Positions 35,651 through 44,425 of a stretch of DNA of 57,317 nt are shown piece after piece; the stretch's first letter is position 1; each line of letters starts with the position of its first letter. Source of the DNA: Gammaproteobacteria bacterium (GTDB lineage Bacteria; Pseudomonadota; Gammaproteobacteria; SZUA-152); contig JAADGF010000029.1 of NCBI GenBank assembly GCA_013152545.1, positions 2,344 to 59,660 of the forward strand. Direction: 5' to 3'. The notes under the pieces were generated by a model. The model did not search any database. It was not told the origin of the DNA and saw only the letters and a list, made by a program, of their open reading frames with translations. The position numbers and the translations under genes are program-made.

Positions 35651-36430
35651 TTAAGGAGCTCCAACAGCAATAGATTTCATTAATTCAAATGCATTGCTTA
35701 TTTGCGCGATGATTTGCGGCAGCATCGTTGAAAACGTTGCCATAATAATAAAAAAACCCAGCACCATTGTTATGGGAAAACCAACCGAAAAAATATTAAA
35801 CTGAGGAGCTGAGCGCGTTACAACACCAAACGTTAAATTAATAAGCAATATGGCCGCTATCGCAGGCAGCGCAATTTTAACACCACCAAGATACATCTGA
35901 GACCCCCAGTTAACCAAACGCCACATGGAATCCATTGATATGCCATTAACCGCAATTGGCATACTCGTAAAACTTTCTGCTACGACTTCTATCATGATTA
36001 AATGACCGTCTATGGCAAGAAAAATAAGTGTTAGCACCACAATATAAAACTGACTTATTACCGGCACTTGCAAACCTGTTTGAGGATCCACCATTTGCGA
36101 AAACCCCAGGCCCATCTGATAGGCAACAACTTGCCCTCCAATGACAAACATACCAAACACCATTTTCATCGAAAGCCCCATCGCCAACCCTATTAAAATT
36201 TGTTGTAAGGTAATAAGCAGCATACCGCCTGACAACATATCCACCGCAGGTGCCTTAGGGATCGTAGGTGCAATAACCAACGTTAGCACTACGGCAAACC
36301 CGATTTTAATTTTAGGCGGCACATTGCGAGAGCTAAAAATAGGCGCAACCGCAAATAGCGCCGCGATCCGGGTTAGTGTCCACATGTATGTACCAATCCA
36401 TGACGTAATTTCTTCGCTAGTAATAACCAT
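35651..36430 (-). CDS. fliR: Flagellar export protein FliR
   Basis: A 259-aa, six-helix membrane component of the export gate (FliPQR complex). Typical features are the start WIGTYMWTLTRIAALFAVAP, MGLGFSQMVDPQTG and the C-terminal VGFPITMVLGFFIIMATF. It is tightly coupled to flhB and 45 bases after fliQ. Confidence 0.95.
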   Translation of the reverse strand: MVITSEEITSWIGTYMWTLTRIAALFAVAPIFSSRNVPPKIKIGFAVVLTLVIAPTIPKAPAVDMLSGGMLLITLQQILIGLAMGLSMKMVFGMFVIGGQVVAYQMGLGFSQMVDPQTGLQVPVISQFYIVVLTLIFLAIDGHLIMIEVVAESFTSMPIAVNGISMDSMWRLVNWGSQMYLGGVKIALPAIAAILLINLTFGVVTRSAPQFNIFSVGFPITMVLGFFIIMATFSTMLPQIIAQISNAFELMKSIAVGAP

Positions 36431-36475
36431 GCATTTAAACTTAACTTAACCAACAGCTAAAATTATTGTCATTAT

Positions 36476-36745
36476 TCAGTAAATGACATAAGGAATGTTT
36501 GCAATCAACTGATGCGTAAAACCCGTCAACATGGCTAACATCCAAGGTCCGGCGATCATCAAGGTGAGAAAGGTGACAATTAATTTTGGAATAAAACTCA
36601 ATGTTTGTTCATTTATTTGTGTGGCTGCCTGAATCATACTGACAATCAACCCCACCACAAGCGCTGGCAGTAATATAATCGTTGTTAATATCAGGGTCAC
36701 TTCAATCGCCTGTTGAGCGATTGTTAACACGAATTCCGGTGTCAT
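36476..36745 (-). CDS. fliQ: Flagellar export protein FliQ
   Basis: An 89-aa protein with two transmembrane hairpin segments (LILTTIILLPALVVGLIVSM and LIVTFLTLMIAGPWMLAML) and the family loop QAATQINEQTLSFIPK. Strong ribosome-binding site AGGAGGG five bases before the ATG. It is separated from fliP by 35 bases that include a possible family-1 repeat end. Confidence 0.95.
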   Translation of the reverse strand: MTPEFVLTIAQQAIEVTLILTTIILLPALVVGLIVSMIQAATQINEQTLSFIPKLIVTFLTLMIAGPWMLAMLTGFTHQLIANIPYVIY

Positions 36746-36757
36746 AGTATCCCTCCT

Positions 36758-36774
36758 AAAACGCTATGGTATAT
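36758..36774 (-). repeat. Possible family-1 terminal remnant
   Basis: AAACGCTATGG-TATA resembles the inverted end GAAACGCTTTGGGTATA, or the ATAGCG variant, with one base missing. It lies in the 35-base gap between fliP and fliQ, next to the fliQ ribosome-binding site. It is short enough to be chance. Confidence 0.3.
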
Positions 36775-36780
36775 TAAGCG

Positions 36781-37527
36781 CTAGACATAAAAACTCGATG
36801 CCAGTGTCCCCATTATTAGTGCCCAACCATCAACCAGAACGAATAACATTATTTTAAAGGGTAACGAAATGATCATAGGCGATAGCATCATCATACCCAT
36901 CGCCATCAGTACACTGGCAACCACTAAATCAATCACCAGAAAAGGGATAAATATCATAAAACCTATTTGGTAAGCTGTTTTCAATTCACTGGTGACAAAC
37001 GCTGGCATGAGGAGCGAAAAAGGCACATCCTCAATAGAATCCAGTCCGTCCCTACCCGATATTTTTGTAAACATCGTCAAGTCTGAATCTCGGGTTTGCT
37101 CCAGCATAAAACGCTGAAACGGGGCTCTTGCAGCAACAAATGCTTCCTGTATCTCTATATCCTCATTAAGATAGGGCGTAATGGATTTTTCATAGACTTC
37201 ATTAAATACTGGCTCCATAACAAAAAAAGTAAGAAATAGTGCCAAGCCAATGAGTATTTTTCCGGACGGAGCTTGTGGCATTCCCACTGCCTGTCGAACA
37301 ATCGCTAAAACAATAATAATGCGGGTAAAGGAGGTTAACATCATTAATCCGGCGGGTATAAACGTAAAAGCCGTCATCAACGCCAGTATTTGCAACGTTA
37401 ATGAATACGTTTGCTTACCATCGCCGCCTGTTGTTACAGAAAAAGCTGGCAATCCTAAGTCTGCGAAAACAACATTAGGAACAAAACAAAAAACTGAAAA
37501 AATAATTAGTACATTGCCAAGACGCAT
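36781..37527 (-). CDS. fliP: Flagellar export protein FliP
   Basis: A 248-aa export-gate subunit. It has an N-terminal cleavable signal ([20 protein letters not shown]), four further membrane helices, and signatures [20 protein letters not shown] and [20 protein letters not shown]. The ATG at 37527 has GGAG about five bases upstream. The TTG at 37560 is less likely. Its start lies 47 bases downstream of the fliO stop. Confidence 0.95.
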   Translation of the reverse strand: MRLGNVLIIFSVFCFVPNVVFADLGLPAFSVTTGGDGKQTYSLTLQILALMTAFTFIPAGLMMLTSFTRIIIVLAIVRQAVGMPQAPSGKILIGLALFLTFFVMEPVFNEVYEKSITPYLNEDIEIQEAFVAARAPFQRFMLEQTRDSDLTMFTKISGRDGLDSIEDVPFSLLMPAFVTSELKTAYQIGFMIFIPFLVIDLVVASVLMAMGMMMLSPMIISLPFKIMLFVLVDGWALIMGTLASSFYV

Positions 37528-37574
37528 ACGAACTCCGCTCGAATTAATGCCCGCTATCAACCACCAATAGGCCT

Positions 37575-38078
37575 TTAGATCGACTTTGTGCCTTTAAGCG
37601 CACTAAGCAGTTTGTCTGAAAACTTATCTGTTGAGGGGCTAGATTGACCATCTATAGACAGCGGCTGATCCAAAACATGTAATGTCTGGATTCGCCCTGG
37701 TGCAACACCAATTAATAGTTGTTGATCGCCCACCTGTATCAGAACCACCCGCTCCCGCGTCCCCATATGTAAACCACCCACTATTTTCAAATGACCTTTA
37801 GCCGAAACCTGAAAATTACCGAAGCGGCGCACCAACCACGCAGTTAGCGCAATAAAAACAAGGACCACCAACAAACCAAATGTAACATTCAGCATATTTG
37901 CGATTGATGATCGTTCAGGTACGAGAGGGGAAGTCATCTTGTTTTCCCTATTTTCCGCATTATGCGTTATTTCTGAAGTAGAACTATTGCCTTGTGCTAC
38001 CGTTGCCTCCAAAGCATAAAAGCTCGTTTTAAAAGGCGCCAACACTAGCAGCAATATTAGAAGGAAGCGCATCATCAT
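37575..38078 (-). CDS. fliO: Flagellar biosynthesis protein FliO
   Basis: A 167-aa membrane protein that assists FliP assembly. An N-terminal signal-like helix ([19 protein letters not shown]) and a second helix ([20 protein letters not shown]) are followed by the FliO domain [20 protein letters not shown] and [16 protein letters not shown]. The first ATG overlaps the fliN stop as ATGA. FliO is the least conserved of the FliOPQR set, and its place in the operon confirms it. Confidence 0.92.
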   Translation of the reverse strand: MMMRFLLILLLVLAPFKTSFYALEATVAQGNSSTSEITHNAENRENKMTSPLVPERSSIANMLNVTFGLLVVLVFIALTAWLVRRFGNFQVSAKGHLKIVGGLHMGTRERVVLIQVGDQQLLIGVAPGRIQTLHVLDQPLSIDGQSSPSTDKFSDKLLSALKGTKSI

Positions 38079-38566
38079 TGTAATTTTTGAATTCGTTCCG
38101 CAGCACTGATAACGTCGGTCAAACGAATACCGTATTTTTCATTAACAACCACAACTTCAGCATGTGCGATCAACGTACCATTAACTAACACATCCAGTGG
38201 CTCACCTGCCAAGCGGTCCAATTCAACAACAGAGCCTTGATTGAGTTTTAAGAGATTGCGTATACTAATTTTGGTTTTTCCCACTTCCAATGAAATGGAA
38301 ACCGGTATATCTAAAATAACGTCAAGACAGGCATCCTCAATACTGTCACCACCTGAACCTTCCTCCAGATTGTCTAGCTCCGGTTTTTCCAGTGTGGTAT
38401 CAGCTGCTTCAGACGCGGCCTGTTCCGCTAAGGCATCACCCCAATCAGCTTCCCCTTCAGATGCCCCTTGTTCTGCCAATGCATCGGCCCACGCATCACC
38501 TGTCTCAGCAGCACTATCTGCATCGGTATCATCTGCATTGGCATCCTCCATAGTAGAGTCACTCAT
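38075..38566 (-). CDS. fliN: Flagellar motor switch protein FliN
   Basis: A 163-aa protein. An acidic N-terminal half holds two near-identical repeats (WADALAEQGASE and WGDALAEQAASE). The SpoA/C-ring domain is at about 80-160 (DIPVSISLEVGKTKISIRNL, GSVVELDRLAGEPLDVLVNG, GIRLTDVIS). It forms the lower C-ring with FliM and docks the FliH export ATPase complex. Overlaps fliM by eight bases and fliO by four. Confidence 0.95.
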   Translation of the reverse strand: MSDSTMEDANADDTDADSAAETGDAWADALAEQGASEGEADWGDALAEQAASEAADTTLEKPELDNLEEGSGGDSIEDACLDVILDIPVSISLEVGKTKISIRNLLKLNQGSVVELDRLAGEPLDVLVNGTLIAHAEVVVVNEKYGIRLTDVISAAERIQKLQ

Positions 38567-39572
38567 TGATCATATCTCCCCCAAGATCACGTAATTCCCG
38601 GGCAGGATATTTAACTTGTTCCATCACCTGAACTGCATTATTTCCTTTTGACGTACCAAACTTTCCCCGTAATACGGGAACATCCTCCGCACAGATGGTG
38701 GCATACTCAGGCATTTCGATCGGAATAATATCACCTCGCTTTATATTCATTAGATCTCTCAAACCAATCTCTGTTTGCGATAGCCGGCAAGTCAGGTTAA
38801 CCGTGGTCTGCTCAATCTCATCGCGTAACGACAACAACCAACGGTCATCCGTATCATCTATGTCACTTTGAATACCAGCATCCAATATTTCGCGAATCGG
38901 TTCTAACATGGAATACGGCATCGTTACATGAAAATCACCACCGCCACCTTCTAATTCGACATGAAACGTTGTCACCACAACCACTTCTGTAGGGCTTACA
39001 ATGTTAGCAAATTGAGGGTTAACCTCCGAGTTAACATACTCAAAAGTAAGATCCATTACCGGTCCCCAGGCTTCCTTAAGGTCGACAAAAACCTGCATTA
39101 ATATCATGTGAATAACACGTAACTCAGTGGGTGTAAATTCTCGCCCTTCAATTTTGGCGTGAAAGCGCCCGTCACCACCAAAATAATTATCCACAATCGT
39201 AAAAACCAGCTTTGGGTCCATCACAAACAAGGCAGTACCACGCAAAGGCTGCACTCTTACCATGTTTAAACTAGTGGGCACAAACAAACTATGAATATAT
39301 TCTGAGAATTTCAACATTTGCACGCCGCCAACTGAAATTTCAGCGCTACGCCTTAACATATTAAACAAGCTAATTCTAAAGTATCTGGCATAACGCTCGT
39401 TAATCATCTCCAGCGTAGGCATGCGCCCACGAACAATTCTATCCTGGCTGGAAAAATCATAGCACCGAGCATCCCCAGACGGTGTGTCATCATCAGTATC
39501 GACGTCGTCATTCGAAACACCATGCAGCAAAGCATCAATTTCATCCTGCGATAGCAAATCATTAACAGACAT
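38559..39572 (-). CDS. fliM: Flagellar motor switch protein FliM
   Basis: A 337-aa C-ring protein that receives CheY-P. The N-terminal CheY-binding motif LSQDEIDALLHGV is at residues 7-19. The middle CheC-like domain contains FARYFRISLFNMLRRSAEIS-type sequence, TIVDNYFGGDGRF and ELRVIHMILMQVFVDLKEAW. The C-terminal SpoA domain includes GLRDLMNIKRGDIIPIEMPE. GGAAG precedes the ATG. A 140-base gap separates it from fliL. Confidence 0.96.
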   Translation of the reverse strand: MSVNDLLSQDEIDALLHGVSNDDVDTDDDTPSGDARCYDFSSQDRIVRGRMPTLEMINERYARYFRISLFNMLRRSAEISVGGVQMLKFSEYIHSLFVPTSLNMVRVQPLRGTALFVMDPKLVFTIVDNYFGGDGRFHAKIEGREFTPTELRVIHMILMQVFVDLKEAWGPVMDLTFEYVNSEVNPQFANIVSPTEVVVVTTFHVELEGGGGDFHVTMPYSMLEPIREILDAGIQSDIDDTDDRWLLSLRDEIEQTTVNLTCRLSQTEIGLRDLMNIKRGDIIPIEMPEYATICAEDVPVLRGKFGTSKGNNAVQVMEQVKYPARELRDLGGDMINE

Positions 39573-39712
39573 AAGTATCTTCCATCTTTTCTGGTTATCT
39601 CTACACTACCGGTGAAGTCACGCGATTTAATTCCGCCAGGTTATGGATGTATTATTTACATGGCATCACTATCCTTGTTCTATTTAATAGCATTGATATG
39701 CTCAATTAATAT

Positions 39713-40219
39713 TCACTGCATGACAAAACTGGTAAAATAAATGGCTTCAATACCAGGGTCGCCTGTTTCAGATTCCAGTATCTCCTGAACCGAGCTTAAC
39801 GCTTCTTCACGTAATGCTTCTTTGCCCTCCTGCGTACTAACACTTTCATATGTCTGACTACTGAACAAGAGCAGTAAATTATTCCGGATTACCGGCAAAT
39901 GAGCTGCAACTGACTGTTCCGTCTCTACCGATCGTGTCATTAACTCTAATGTAATTTGTAGAAAACGCGCTTTACTACCTGCGGCAAAGTTAACAACAAA
40001 GGCCGGATTCATTGGAATATAAATGGCGATACCTGCCGGTTCCTCCTCATCGTCATCCCCATCAGATTCCTCGCTGTCTGCACTACCCCCCAAAATTCCA
40101 CCAACATATAGACCACCGACCGTTCCACCGATAATCAAAAGCGAGGCTAAAACAATGATTATTATTTTTAATGTTGACGAGCTTTTTGATTTCTCTGCAC
40201 TGTCATCTGTGGCTGCCAT
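39713..40219 (-). CDS. fliL: Flagellar basal body-associated protein FliL
   Basis: A 168-aa inner-membrane protein that surrounds the stator and raises torque. It has a single transmembrane helix (LKIIIIVLASLLIIGGTVGG, about residues 17-36), an acidic linker (DSEESDGDDDEEE) and a periplasmic stomatin-like domain ending IEAIYFTSFVMQ. It is the first gene of the fliL-to-flhB run, 43 bases downstream of a textbook RpoN promoter. fliK, commonly next to fliL, is not in the window. Confidence 0.93.
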   Translation of the reverse strand: MAATDDSAEKSKSSSTLKIIIIVLASLLIIGGTVGGLYVGGILGGSADSEESDGDDDEEEPAGIAIYIPMNPAFVVNFAAGSKARFLQITLELMTRSVETEQSVAAHLPVIRNNLLLLFSSQTYESVSTQEGKEALREEALSSVQEILESETGDPGIEAIYFTSFVMQ

Positions 40220-40261
40220 AGTAGAATTTTCTCTTATTTAACGTTAGTTTTAACTCGGAAT

Positions 40262-40277
40262 TGCAATTGCTATGCCA
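40262..40277 (-). promoter_or_regulatory. Sigma-54 (RpoN) promoter of the fliL operon
   Basis: On the minus strand the sequence is TGGCATAGCAATTGCA, an exact fit to the -24/-12 consensus TGGCAYRNNNNTTGCW. It lies 43 bases before the fliL ATG. In Pseudomonas and Vibrio the corresponding operon is RpoN- and FleQ-type-activator dependent. Confidence 0.8.
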
Positions 40278-40363
40278 CTGCTCGTATCATTCCCTTTCAC
40301 ACACAATCAATAACTTACAAGATTTAAGCGCCTTAGTGACAAAAACTTGACCGACGTAATAAA

Positions 40364-40894
40364 ATGAGCAGACAGAAACCTGCCAACCCATTGAGACAAT
40401 GCTGTTTGGTCGTACCAATGATGAAAAATGACGGTATTATGGAACCACAATCAATAAGTGTTGCACAGCGAACAATGCTCCCCAAGCTATACACCAATAG
40501 TATTTTTATCGATATGCCACAAACAAACCGGTATGGTTTCAGTCGAAACAACATTTTGAATGCGACTGTAAAATGGCCCTTTACCTTAACCGAAAATGAA
40601 CCACCGCCGCTAAATACCAAAATTAAGTCAACTTTATTATTATCCGTCATGCGAAACCGATCAACTAATCGTACACCGTGTACAGCCTTAAAGTATCAAG
40701 TAAAAAAACAGGCACCAACATATGTTATACTTCAACCGCTACCCTTTACAGTACAAGACTTTATCAAAAAATACCGTTGTGCCCCTGATAAGCCATGCAT
40801 CAATAGTGCTACACCATCTGCATTGATCCTCGCCACAAATAATTTTTACGGTTTTTTAGCAAATGTACCCATAACGCCTGAAATTTCGGTATAA
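40364..40894 (+). CDS. Uncertain ORF, 176 aa
   Basis: An open frame of 176 codons divergent from fliL. Such a length without a stop is unlikely by chance in AT-rich DNA, but there is no ribosome-binding site and no recognisable domain. The product is basic, with four cysteines and no signal peptide. Its last residues (VPITPEISV) and stop come from a family-1 repeat fragment, so if real it has been truncated or extended by that insertion. It may be a decayed gene. Confidence 0.3.
   Translation: MSRQKPANPLRQCCLVVPMMKNDGIMEPQSISVAQRTMLPKLYTNSIFIDMPQTNRYGFSRNNILNATVKWPFTLTENEPPPLNTKIKSTLLLSVMRNRSTNRTPCTALKYQVKKQAPTYVILQPLPFTVQDFIKKYRCAPDKPCINSATPSALILATNNFYGFLANVPITPEISV
40864..40894 (+). repeat. 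Family-1 repeat, left-end fragment
   Basis: TGTACCCATAACGCCTGAAA then TTTCGGTATAA, diverged but colinear with the first 31 bases of the full element. It supplies the stop codon of the preceding ORF. Confidence 0.6.
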
Positions 40895-40958
40895 TTAAAC
40901 CTCATTTTCTCCATGACGACGTTAAGATTATTTTGCAATTAGAGCAGCGATACCTAAA

Positions 40959-41103
40959 TATGCCCGTGGCGTTTGGGATTTAAGTTTAAGTGTGCTTCAT
41001 ATTTTCTTCATGGCACCAAAAACCAAAAGTAGGCGCTTTTAGGCGAGGCGAAATGATGCGTAATAGCCGTTCTATTGCAAGGAATTTCAACGCAGTCATG
41101 GTT
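40959..41103 (+). repeat. Family-1 repeat, long variant lacking the right end
   Basis: Starts TATGCCCGTGGCGTTTGGGA. It contains the inner block CAAAAGTAGGCGCTTTTAGG and the central hairpin GCGTAATAGCCGTTCTATTG, and stops at CAGTCATGG. The sequence just after it, CTTACAGACCCC at 41109-41120, resembles a family-2 terminus, so the junction may be nested. It ends about 75 bases before the peroxidase gene. Confidence 0.65.
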
Positions 41104-41180
41104 ATACCTTACAGACCCCTGGACTTTGGTTTTTTCTTGAGTACAATCCTTCCCGTCGAAAATAAAAAGGAAGAACAAAT

Positions 41181-42257
41181 ATGTTATGTCAAATCCGAAA
41201 ATTTGCTGTCAGTTACTCTTGGCTTTTGTTGTTAGCGATAATGCCAACGGCAGCAGTAGCATTCGACTATTTACAAGTACTGCCCACAGAACCTTTAGTC
41301 CCCAAGCACAACCCCTTGTCAAATTCAAAAATACAATTAGGCAAGCAGCTATTTTTCGACAAACGTCTTTCGATTAATCAAGCTATATCTTGTAACGATT
41401 GCCATAACATTTATCTTGGCGGCGACAATGACCAGCCGCGAGCCACAGGCGTTTCCGGAGTGAAATCAAAACGTAATGCCCCTACCTTATTAAATATCGG
41501 GTTTCAGACCGTTTACCACTGGGACGGACGATTCAAGAGCCTGGAGCAACAGACAATAGCTCATATACAAGATGCCGATATTATGGGAATCAGTAAATCC
41601 TCCCTATTAATCGAACGACTGGAACAAGATAAAAAGTATCAATCTGGTTTTGAAAATGCCTTTGGAAGCGAAACACCGATCACCCTGACAAACATTGCAA
41701 AAGCATTGTCTAGTTTTGAGCGTGCACTTACCACACCTAACAGCCCATTCGACCAATACCTCCAAGGTAATAAAAACACGCTGTCACATGCGGCGATACG
41801 CGGCATGAAACTCTTTAATGACACTGGCTGCTTGGCGTGCCATTTTGGCACCAACTTCGCTGGACCAGCACCTGGACCCGCAATGGGATTGGGTGACGGG
41901 TTTTATGAACTGTTCCCAAATTACATAGGCTCTAGCTACGACACATCGCATCAATTAGTGGATGATTTAGGCCGCTATGAGTTTACAAAACAACAGGACG
42001 AAAAGTATATGTGGCGCGTGCCACCCTTAAGAAACATTGCATTAACAGCACCCTATTTTCACAATGGGTCTGCCAAGACGTTAAAACAAGCAATTATCAT
42101 TATGGCTAAAACACAAACTAACGTAACACTATCAGAACAGGAAGTGACTGATATCGAAGCCTTTCTAAATAGCCTTACCGGGGAGTTACCCGCTATCCTA
42201 CAGCCTACTCAACGTGCGATTAAACACGCACAAAAACACTATAAACCTAATCCATAA
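41181..42257 (+). CDS. Di-heme cytochrome c peroxidase (CcpA/MauG family)
   Basis: A 358-aa periplasmic protein. Signal peptide to about residue 28 (WLLLLAIMPTAAVAF). Heme sites are CNDCH (about residue 71) and CLACH (about 218). The Trp of YHWDGRFKSLEQQ between the hemes and TAPYFHNGSAKTLKQAI near the C-terminus are family hallmarks. Members reduce H2O2 with electrons from small cytochromes, or oxidise protein or small substrates. No methylamine or methanobactin partner is adjacent. AGGAAG precedes the ATG by nine bases. It is monocistronic, with repeats upstream and a dead transposase downstream. Confidence 0.9.
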   Translation: MLCQIRKFAVSYSWLLLLAIMPTAAVAFDYLQVLPTEPLVPKHNPLSNSKIQLGKQLFFDKRLSINQAISCNDCHNIYLGGDNDQPRATGVSGVKSKRNAPTLLNIGFQTVYHWDGRFKSLEQQTIAHIQDADIMGISKSSLLIERLEQDKKYQSGFENAFGSETPITLTNIAKALSSFERALTTPNSPFDQYLQGNKNTLSHAAIRGMKLFNDTGCLACHFGTNFAGPAPGPAMGLGDGFYELFPNYIGSSYDTSHQLVDDLGRYEFTKQQDEKYMWRVPPLRNIALTAPYFHNGSAKTLKQAIIIMAKTQTNVTLSEQEVTDIEAFLNSLTGELPAILQPTQRAIKHAQKHYKPNP

Positions 42258-42983
42258 AGCATCTTGATATTTTTTATGTGAAATATGTAGATCTTTTCTG
42301 AATCAGTACCCTGTAAAGTGAATCAGAAAATTCAATATTAGAAAGGTGTCAGGTAGTCCGCGCTACGGTTTCAAAAAAAGTCAAATAGAACGATACGGAA
42401 TAGCTATTGTTCTTTGTGCTGTTGTTCAAATAATTCTCTTCGTTCAACCAGTCATCTCAAGGCTGAGAATTTGAACTATACTGATACATTGTAAGGTACT
42501 AATTTAAACCAGCAACCCAGTGTGTGCGGGTGTTTAGCGGGCAGCTAAACGAGATACAAAAATAGTACAAAGCATGACGTTGTTGCAATGACGTTGTTGC
42601 AATAAATAAAAATCTATAGAAAATTGCATGTTTGATCTGAACCGCTATTATACCGTTAGGAACGTGCACGAAATAATATCCGAGTTTAAGTTTAATAAAG
42701 TTATCCAATGACATAGAATGTTTTTTTCGACAACAGACTAAGCCTGTTGAATTATTCTACAAAACATGAATAAGAAATGAGAAGACTGTACGAAACTCAC
42801 GACTCATGAGTTTTTCTGATGGTTTCCCAGCAAAACCACCTATAAGAACTTGATTTATAATAAAAAACTCAAGCCTACTGAGTTTTTGTCGATTAACTGT
42901 TCGGGAGTTAATCGAGAGAAACCAGGTATCTGATGTGCCAGTTCTATACTCATAGAGGCCGAAACATTCGAGAATGTGAAGAT
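42258..42983. other. Intergenic, decayed sequence
   Basis: No supported gene. It contains a perfect 14-bp tandem duplication (ATGACGTTGTTGCA twice, 42574-42601). The region runs into the transposase remnant, and part of it may be degraded insertion-sequence DNA. Confidence 0.5.
42574..42601. repeat. 14-bp tandem duplication
   Basis: ATGACGTTGTTGCA occurs twice in succession in the non-coding stretch upstream of the transposase remnant. Confidence 0.8.
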
Positions 42984-43563
42984 GAATGGACCGCACTGAG
43001 TCGTTCAGAAATCGCCAGAAAATTAAAAAAAAAGAGTTCAAGGTAAACCGAAATATCGTCCGGAATTTACTCAAAGCTTATGGTTATGTAAACCGTAAAA
43101 TGAAGAAAACCCGGAACACAGGCGAGTTCAAAAAAAGCGATCGTCAATTCAAAAAGATTGCACGTTTGATAACCCAGCATAAAAATGCAGGAAATCCCGT
43201 TGTCAACGTAGATACGAAAAAGAAGAAAAGATGGGATAATCTTTACCGAGACGCGCAACAGTAGTGCCTTGAGGTGGAGGTTGTTTATAATCACGACTAC
43301 ACATATTTATCAGAAAGCGCTGTGATTCGATAAAAAAATAGTGGAAGATGATAGGTTGCAAATGATATTGGAATACAGATCAGGGTTGCTCACTATCCTC
43401 CTTACACGTCGTCCTTACACGTCGAAGTGGAACCCGATAGAGCACCCGACTGTTTCCGCATATTACGTCACGCTATGCCTGGTGTTGTATTCAAAAGCTA
43501 TAAACTGGTTAAAGAATTGATTGAAAACACCAACACACAAATCGGGTTAACAGTGACGGCGAA
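42984..43563 (+). pseudogene. Decayed ISAzo13-type transposase
   Basis: Fragments in several frames match the ISAzo13 transposase order. These are WTALSRSEIARKL, VNRNIVRNLLKAYGYVNRKM, NAGNPVVNVDTKKKK, GIQIRVAHYPPYTSKWNPIE, RLFPHITS and GVVFKSYKLVKELIENTN-TQIGLTVTA. Frame changes occur at an A9 run near 43023-43032, at a 13-bp tandem duplication (43399-43424), at CACCCGACTG and once more after it. About 60 codons between the VDTKKK and AHYPP blocks are missing or unreadable. The remnant stops exactly where a family-1 repeat end begins. It is non-functional. Confidence 0.75.
43399..43424. repeat. 13-bp tandem duplication in the transposase remnant
   Basis: TCCTTACACGTCG occurs twice in succession. 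With one copy removed, the reading GIQIRVAHYPPYTSKWNPIE becomes continuous. Confidence 0.8.
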
Positions 43564-43588
43564 TAGACCCAAAGCGTTTGAAATTTAG
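43564..43588 (+). repeat. Family-1 repeat, left-end fragment
   Basis: TAGACCCAAAGCGTTTGAAA then TTTAG, directly at the end of the transposase remnant and about 80 bases upstream of the response-regulator start. Confidence 0.6.
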
Positions 43589-43665
43589 CCATTAAGTTAA
43601 TAATAAATCACAACTCAATATCCAGATGTGATAGTTTTGTGAAAATTTGAGCCGATAATCGAGGT

Positions 43666-44418
43666 ATGAACACTCATTCAGTTGCCATACCCCACTGCCC
43701 CAATACTATGAAACATATTCTAGTAGTAGAAGATGACCACGATATTGCGCAGCTTCTCACAATGCATTTGCGCGATATTGACTGTGAAGTCACCGTCGCC
43801 AGTGATGGTAAAGTGGGGTACACTCATTTGCTCAATAGACATTATGACCTTGTTATCCTTGACATCATGTTACCGGGCATTGATGGCCTTGAACTTTGTA
43901 AATCTCTACGTAACCAATCGGATTACACCCCTGTCCTCATGCTTACCGCCAGAAGCTCTGAACTCGACAGAGTATTAGGGCTGGAGATCGGTGCTGATGA
44001 TTATTTAACAAAGCCATTTAGTATTAGGGAATTAATCGCCAGAGTTAAAGCAATTTTCAGACGTATCGAGTCAATTAGCGATAAAGAGACGACAGATAAA
44101 AATCAGCAAATCCGTCATTATGCTGCGCTGGTAATTGATACTCAAAAACGCCATGTAAAAATTAATGACAATGAAATAGACTTAACCGCAAAAGAGTTTG
44201 ATCTCCTCTGGCACTTTACTCAACATCCTGGCCAGGTCTTCACACGCAGTCAACTACTGGACAGCGTCTGGGGCTATGGTCACGATGGTTATGAACATAC
44301 CGTAAATTCACACATCAATCGTCTGCGCGCCAAAATTGAAAAAGACCCATCCAAACCAACATACATACTGACGGTATGGGGTATTGGCTACAAGTTCAGC
44401 GATAAATTTTCAACTTAG
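43666..44418 (+). CDS. OmpR-family response regulator
   Basis: A 250-aa DNA-binding regulator. The receiver has E22/D23/D24, phospho-acceptor D66 in VILDIMLPGIDG and lysine in LTKPFS. The winged-helix output domain has IDLTAKEFDLLWHFTQHPGQ and EHTVNSHINRLRAKIE. The 14 residues before MKHILVVEDD are not typical, so the ATG at 43708 is a realistic alternative start. Neither has a clear ribosome-binding site. It is followed after seven bases by its sensor kinase. The target is unknown. The diheme peroxidase upstream on the same strand is one candidate. Confidence 0.9.
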   Translation: MNTHSVAIPHCPNTMKHILVVEDDHDIAQLLTMHLRDIDCEVTVASDGKVGYTHLLNRHYDLVILDIMLPGIDGLELCKSLRNQSDYTPVLMLTARSSELDRVLGLEIGADDYLTKPFSIRELIARVKAIFRRIESISDKETTDKNQQIRHYAALVIDTQKRHVKINDNEIDLTAKEFDLLWHFTQHPGQVFTRSQLLDSVWGYGHDGYEHTVNSHINRLRAKIEKDPSKPTYILTVWGIGYKFSDKFST

Positions 44419-44425
44419 CTTACTC

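Noticed and set aside
40333-40650. 105-codon minus-strand frame antisense to the uncertain ORF
   Set aside because: No ribosome-binding site or homology that I recognise, and it is less protein-like than the opposite frame.
42757-43074. 105-codon minus-strand frame
   Set aside because: It overlaps the transposase remnant on the other strand, and that remnant explains the open stretch.
43630-43655. GCCGATAA upstream of the response regulator at 43666 as a sigma-28 promoter
   Set aside because: The -35 position reads TAGT rather than TAAA, and transcription would start at or inside the assigned start codon.
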